In this document: one piece after another, positions 60,940 through 64,000 of the stretch
Numbering within the stretch: the stretch's first letter is position 1
Layout: every line of letters begins with the position of its first letter
Origin: Mucilaginibacter phyllosphaerae
Lineage (GTDB): Bacteria; Bacteroidota; Bacteroidia; Sphingobacteriales; Sphingobacteriaceae
DNA length: 64,000 nt
Direction of reading: 5' to 3'
Assembly: GCF_004378255.1 (NCBI RefSeq)
Contig: NZ_SNQG01000008.1
Coordinates: forward strand, 62,001-126,000
Notes under the pieces: model-generated
What the model was told of the DNA's origin: nothing
Database searches by the model: none
The model's input: the letters and a program-made list of their open reading frames with translations, nothing else
Made by a program: the position numbers and the translations under genes

Positions 60940-61683
60940 ATGAAAGTATTAGTATGTATCAGCCAGGTGCCTGATACGGTAACCAAAATTGTATTAAAAG
61001 ACAATAATAAAACCGTAGAAGAAAACGGCATTACCTTTATTATAAACCCTTATGACGAATGGTACGCGCTTGTACGCGCCCTGGAATTTAAAGAGGCGGG
61101 TATTGCCGATGCCGTGCACCTGATTACCGTTGGCCGTGCCAATACCGAACCTGTTATCAGAAAAGCACTGGCATTGGGCGGCGATGAAGCCATCCGTATT
61201 GATGCTGATAGCAACGACCCATATGTTACAGCAGGCTACATAGCCGAATATGCCAAAAACGAGGCTTACGACCTGGTGCTTTGCGGCAAAGAAACGATAG
61301 ACTACGCTAACGGTGCCGTTGGCCCTATGCTGGCCGAACTGCTTGATATAGATTTTATAGGTTTTGCTACCGCTGTTAATATAGCAGGCACCATTGCTAC
61401 CGTTAAACGCGAAATAGATGGCGGCGAAGAAACAGATACCGCCAGCCTGCCTTTAGTAATATCCTGCCAAAAGGGTGTTGCCGAAGCGCGCATCCCTAAT
61501 ATGCGCGGTATTATGGCAGCTCGTACCAAGCCGTTAAAAACCATAAGCCCAACAGCTATTGAACCGTTAACAACGGTAGCGCATTATGAATTACCGCCGG
61601 CTAAGGCAGGTGTGAAATTAATTGCGCCCGACCAGATGGATGAGCTGGTTAACCTGTTACATGCCGAAGCAAAGGTGATATAA
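60940..61683 (+). CDS. etfB: Electron transfer flavoprotein, beta subunit
   Basis: 247 residues. The N-terminal MKVLVCISQVPDT and the later LVLCGKETIDYANGAVGPML and SLPLVISCQKGVAEARIPNM are typical of ETF beta. With etfA it forms the FAD/AMP heterodimer that takes electrons from acyl-CoA dehydrogenases to ETF-quinone oxidoreductase. First gene of the operon etfB-etfA-thioesterase-ACBP. Confidence 0.96.
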   Translation: MKVLVCISQVPDTVTKIVLKDNNKTVEENGITFIINPYDEWYALVRALEFKEAGIADAVHLITVGRANTEPVIRKALALGGDEAIRIDADSNDPYVTAGYIAEYAKNEAYDLVLCGKETIDYANGAVGPMLAELLDIDFIGFATAVNIAGTIATVKREIDGGEETDTASLPLVISCQKGVAEARIPNMRGIMAARTKPLKTISPTAIEPLTTVAHYELPPAKAGVKLIAPDQMDELVNLLHAEAKVI

Positions 61684-61705
61684 TAACCCCCAAATCTTAA
61701 AAAAA

Positions 61706-62683
61706 ATGTCAGTAATCGTATTAGTAGAACATACAGAAGGTACTATCAAAAAGAAAAGCCTGGAAGCGGTGCAGTATGCCGCAGATATTGCTAAAAAACT
61801 GGGTACCACAGCAACCGCTATTGTTGCCGGCAATGTTGCCGAAAGCGAGATGCAAAACCTGGGTAATTACGGTGCAGCCAAAGTGCTGTATATAGGCGAC
61901 AACCGTTTAAACCAGTTACATGCCCGTGCCTTTACCCGCATATTGGTAACTGCTGCCAGGCAGGAGGGCAGCCCGGTAATTGTAGCCTTGCATGATGTTA
62001 ACGGCCGTGCCATTGCACCGCGTGTAGCCGTGCAGTTAAAGGCGGGCCTTGTTTCGGGCGCACTATCATCTCCGGATATGAGTGATGGATTTGTGGTAAA
62101 AAAATCGGCTTTCTCTGGTAAAGCTTTTGCATTTGTAAACGTTACCAGCCAGGTTAAAGTAGTGATGCTTGCTCCAAACAGCTTCCCGCTGGTTAAAGGC
62201 GAAGGGAGTGCAGTTATTGAAAATTTAACGGTAGCTTTTGATGAAAAAGATTTTGGCGTAACAGTACAATCCGTTGATCAGATCACCGGAGAAATTCCGC
62301 TGTCTGATGCAGAACTGGTAGTATCTGGCGGCCGTGGTATGAAAGGCCCCGAAAACTGGGGGCTGATTGAAGGCCTGGCAAAAGAGCTTGGTGCAGCAAC
62401 GGCCTGTTCGCGCCCGGTTGCAGATGCCCATTGGAGGCCTCATCACGAGCATGTTGGCCAAACCGGCGGTACCGTGCGGCCCAATTTATATATTGCGGCA
62501 GGTATTTCGGGCGCCATACAGCATCTGGCCGGGGTAAGCGGTTCTAAAACCATTGTGGTGATCAACAAAGACCCCGAGGCGCCATTTTTTAAAGCAGCAA
62601 ATTACGGTGTGGTAGGTGATGTAATGGAAGTTTTGCCGCGCCTTACCGAAGCTGTAAAGAAATTTAAAGCACAACAGCATTAA
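61706..62683 (+). CDS. etfA: Electron transfer flavoprotein, alpha subunit
   Basis: 325 residues. The C-terminal FAD-binding domain has SGGRGMKGPENWGLIEGLAK, ACSRPVADAHWRPHHEHVGQ, then GISGAIQHLAGVSGSKTIVV and NKDPEAPFF. Partner of EtfB; 22 bp downstream of it. Confidence 0.97.
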   Translation: MSVIVLVEHTEGTIKKKSLEAVQYAADIAKKLGTTATAIVAGNVAESEMQNLGNYGAAKVLYIGDNRLNQLHARAFTRILVTAARQEGSPVIVALHDVNGRAIAPRVAVQLKAGLVSGALSSPDMSDGFVVKKSAFSGKAFAFVNVTSQVKVVMLAPNSFPLVKGEGSAVIENLTVAFDEKDFGVTVQSVDQITGEIPLSDAELVVSGGRGMKGPENWGLIEGLAKELGAATACSRPVADAHWRPHHEHVGQTGGTVRPNLYIAAGISGAIQHLAGVSGSKTIVVINKDPEAPFFKAANYGVVGDVMEVLPRLTEAVKKFKAQQH

Positions 62684-62687
62684 TACT

Positions 62688-63137
62688 ATGCATATATATT
62701 ATGAGGGCCAGGTACTGTGGTCGCAGATAGATGCTAACCAGCATATGCGGCATTCGGCATATGCAGATGTAGCCGCACAGGCCCGGCTAAATATGCTGGG
62801 TGGGGTAGGCCTTAACCCTGTTAAACTGTTTGAATACCGGGTTGGCCCCGTGTTGTTCAAGGAAGAACTTTTTTATCTGCGCGAAATTGCGCTTGGCGAA
62901 CTTATTAAGGTTAGCTGCCAGGTTAGCCGGTCAAGGGCTGATGGTTCAAGATGGTCTATCCGGCATGAAATATTCCGTGCCGATGGGGTTAAGGCGGCCC
63001 TGATAAACGCCGACGGCGCCTGGATAGATATGGATAAGCGCAGGCTTACACTATTGCCACCAGAACTGGGCAACCTGTTTGCACATGCGCCCTTGAGCGA
63101 TGATTATACCGAGGATATACCCAATTCAAAACAATAA
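62688..63137 (+). CDS. Acyl-CoA thioesterase, hotdog fold (4-HBT type)
   Basis: 149 residues. The hotdog pattern starts YEGQVLWSQIDANQHMRHSAYADVAAQ, where the Asp-Ala-Asn-Gln-His segment corresponds to the active-site loop of 4-hydroxybenzoyl-CoA-thioesterase-like enzymes. It hydrolyses acyl-CoA. It is 4 bp after etfA, in the same operon. Confidence 0.88.
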   Translation: MHIYYEGQVLWSQIDANQHMRHSAYADVAAQARLNMLGGVGLNPVKLFEYRVGPVLFKEELFYLREIALGELIKVSCQVSRSRADGSRWSIRHEIFRADGVKAALINADGAWIDMDKRRLTLLPPELGNLFAHAPLSDDYTEDIPNSKQ

Positions 63138-63143
63138 TTTACC

Positions 63144-63407
63144 ATGAGTTTAAAAGAAAGCTTTGAAATAGCCGTTGCAGAAAGCAAGCAATTAGCAAAA
63201 CGCCCCGATGATGATACGCTGCTAAAAATATATAGCCTGTATAAACAGGCAACAGAAGGCGATATACCGGCTGATACACCCGCCCCCGGGATGTTTGATT
63301 TTGTGAATAAGGCTAAACAGGATGCCTGGAAGAAACTAACCGGTACAAGTGCAGATGAGGCGATGGAGCAATACATCAGCACCATAAATGCCTTAAAAAC
63401 AGTTTAG
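63144..63407 (+). CDS. Acyl-CoA-binding protein
   Basis: 87 residues, the standard ACBP length, four helices: FEIAVAESKQLAKRPDDDTL, LKIYSLYKQATEGDIP, GMFDFVNKAKQDAWKKLTG. YxLYKQAT and KWxAW-like DAWKKL contain the residues that hold the CoA head group. It buffers long-chain acyl-CoA in the cytoplasm. Last gene of the etf operon, 6 bp after the thioesterase. Confidence 0.95.
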   Translation: MSLKESFEIAVAESKQLAKRPDDDTLLKIYSLYKQATEGDIPADTPAPGMFDFVNKAKQDAWKKLTGTSADEAMEQYISTINALKTV

Positions 63408-63439
63408 CTTATTAAGCCGCATTTTACGAATAACCGAAC

Positions 63440-63474
63440 TTTTGACAAATCATTCCGATATATAGCCCTTTGTT
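63440..63474 (+). promoter_or_regulatory. Possible third, weaker copy of the AraC-locus operator
   Basis: TTTTGACAAATCATTCCG and then GCCCTTTGTT at 63465-63474 repeat the spacing and main blocks of the two strong sites (TTTTGACnAATnAnTCCG, N7, GCCCTTT). It lies about 175 bp before the DUF2147 gene in the same orientation. Nothing else was seen in the 242-bp gap. Confidence 0.4.
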
Positions 63475-63649
63475 ATGCATGCATAATCAGGATATTTGTT
63501 ATAATAAACCAATACTAATTATTTACCGGCCAAACTGTTAATCTTTCTTTGTTTCAAAATTCAGTTTATACTGTCGGGGAAAATGCATTACCTGCGCTGC
63601 TTTACTGTTTTTTAAAGATGATAAACTGTGCGGACATAACATTTAAGCC

Positions 63650-64000
63650 ATGCCTGTTTTCAAAAAAAAATTAACGCGGTTAGTCCTTATCCTTTTTATC
63701 GCAACTACAGCTTGTTTTACCGCAAAAGCACAGAGCCATAAAGACCAGATAGAAGGTTTATGGTATAACCAGGAGAGAACCGGGAAAGTAGAGATTTCCA
63801 AAGGTGCAGATGGCAAATTTTATGGAAAGGTAGTGTGGTTGAAAGAGCCCTTAAAAAACGGCAAGCCCAAGGTTGATGAATTAAACAGCGATGAAAAGCT
63901 GCGCAGCCGGCCGCGGCTGGGTTTACCGGTACTGGCCGGGTTTGAAAAAGATGGCGACAAATATACGAACGGCACTATTTACGACCCTAACAACGGTAAA
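63650..64000 (+). CDS. Secreted DUF2147-domain protein (3' end off the window)
   Basis: 117 codons from the ATG at 63650 remain open to the edge. A signal peptide ends FTAKAQ, then DQIEGLWYNQERTGKVEISK, GKFYGKVVWLKEP and GTIYDPNNGK, the lipocalin-like pattern of DUF2147. These proteins are secreted and of unknown role. The C-terminal end is missing because of the window boundary only. Confidence 0.85.
   Translation, partial: MPVFKKKLTRLVLILFIATTACFTAKAQSHKDQIEGLWYNQERTGKVEISKGADGKFYGKVVWLKEPLKNGKPKVDELNSDEKLRSRPRLGLPVLAGFEKDGDKYTNGTIYDPNNGK

Overview
The window is a 64 kb piece of a chromosome from a Bacteroidota bacterium, most likely family Sphingobacteriaceae (Mucilaginibacter/Pedobacter-like). 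That placement is an inference. It rests on the repeated Bacteroidota-type -7 promoter box TAnnTTTG, a TonB receptor with an N-terminal carboxypeptidase-regulatory-like domain, SusC-era housekeeping gene content, moderate GC, and many C-rich intergenic hairpin repeats. No rRNA, tRNA, CRISPR array, integrase or complete IS element was seen.

Layout. 1-2150: end of an FKBP lipoprotein gene and aspS. 2266-9323: a thiamine locus. A TPP riboswitch precedes a TonB receptor, PnuT and an acyl-CoA-dehydrogenase-fold flavoenzyme, followed by a PafA-type phosphatase and a ThiE-like protein. 9374-13008: acetyltransferase, S9 peptidase, small lipoprotein. 13010-17976: rimP-nusA-infB with an attenuator-like leader. 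18034-28661: mixed housekeeping and envelope genes (DUF3347, LMW phosphatase, S1/P1 nuclease, fumC, TPR, serine hydrolase, ybaB, UPF0173) ending with glgC-glgA. 28846-29475: a decayed toxin-antitoxin module. 29645-37117: polA, tag, a frameshifted VOC gene, a low-GC barrel protein, a repair-like ATL protein, trmB. 37262-41221: small envelope-stress-type operon (YtxH, holin-like), AI-2E-family permease, and an NtrC-type regulator followed by a free histidine-kinase DHp domain. 41396-46978: two paralogous barrel proteins, enoyl-CoA hydratase, a stand-alone B12 domain, a candidate structured RNA, glnS, an amidase.

47499-51774 is the clearest accessory segment: AT-richer genes including an OLD-family ATPase/TOPRIM nuclease overlapping an HNH endonuclease (a candidate two-gene defence system), then a truncated vsr gene caught between two ~180-bp direct repeats copied from the 3' end of a CoA-binding-protein gene. 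52233-54838: ECF sigma factor with a membrane partner, csaA, sdpI-like, tadA. 55004-56910: sod and a zinc-type alcohol dehydrogenase.

56970-64000 looks like a fatty-acid-use regulon. An AraC-family gene sits between a FadL channel plus SGNH hydrolase on one side and etfB-etfA, a thioesterase and an acyl-CoA-binding protein on the other. A 25-bp sequence with one mismatch lies about 105-111 bp upstream of each target gene in the same relative orientation, and a weaker third copy precedes the DUF2147 gene at the right edge.

The observations I rate highest are the shared operator of the AraC locus, the OLD-HNH pair, the vsr/direct-repeat junction, the flavoenzyme inside the TPP-riboswitch operon, the free DHp protein behind its response regulator, and the structured intergenic element before glnS.
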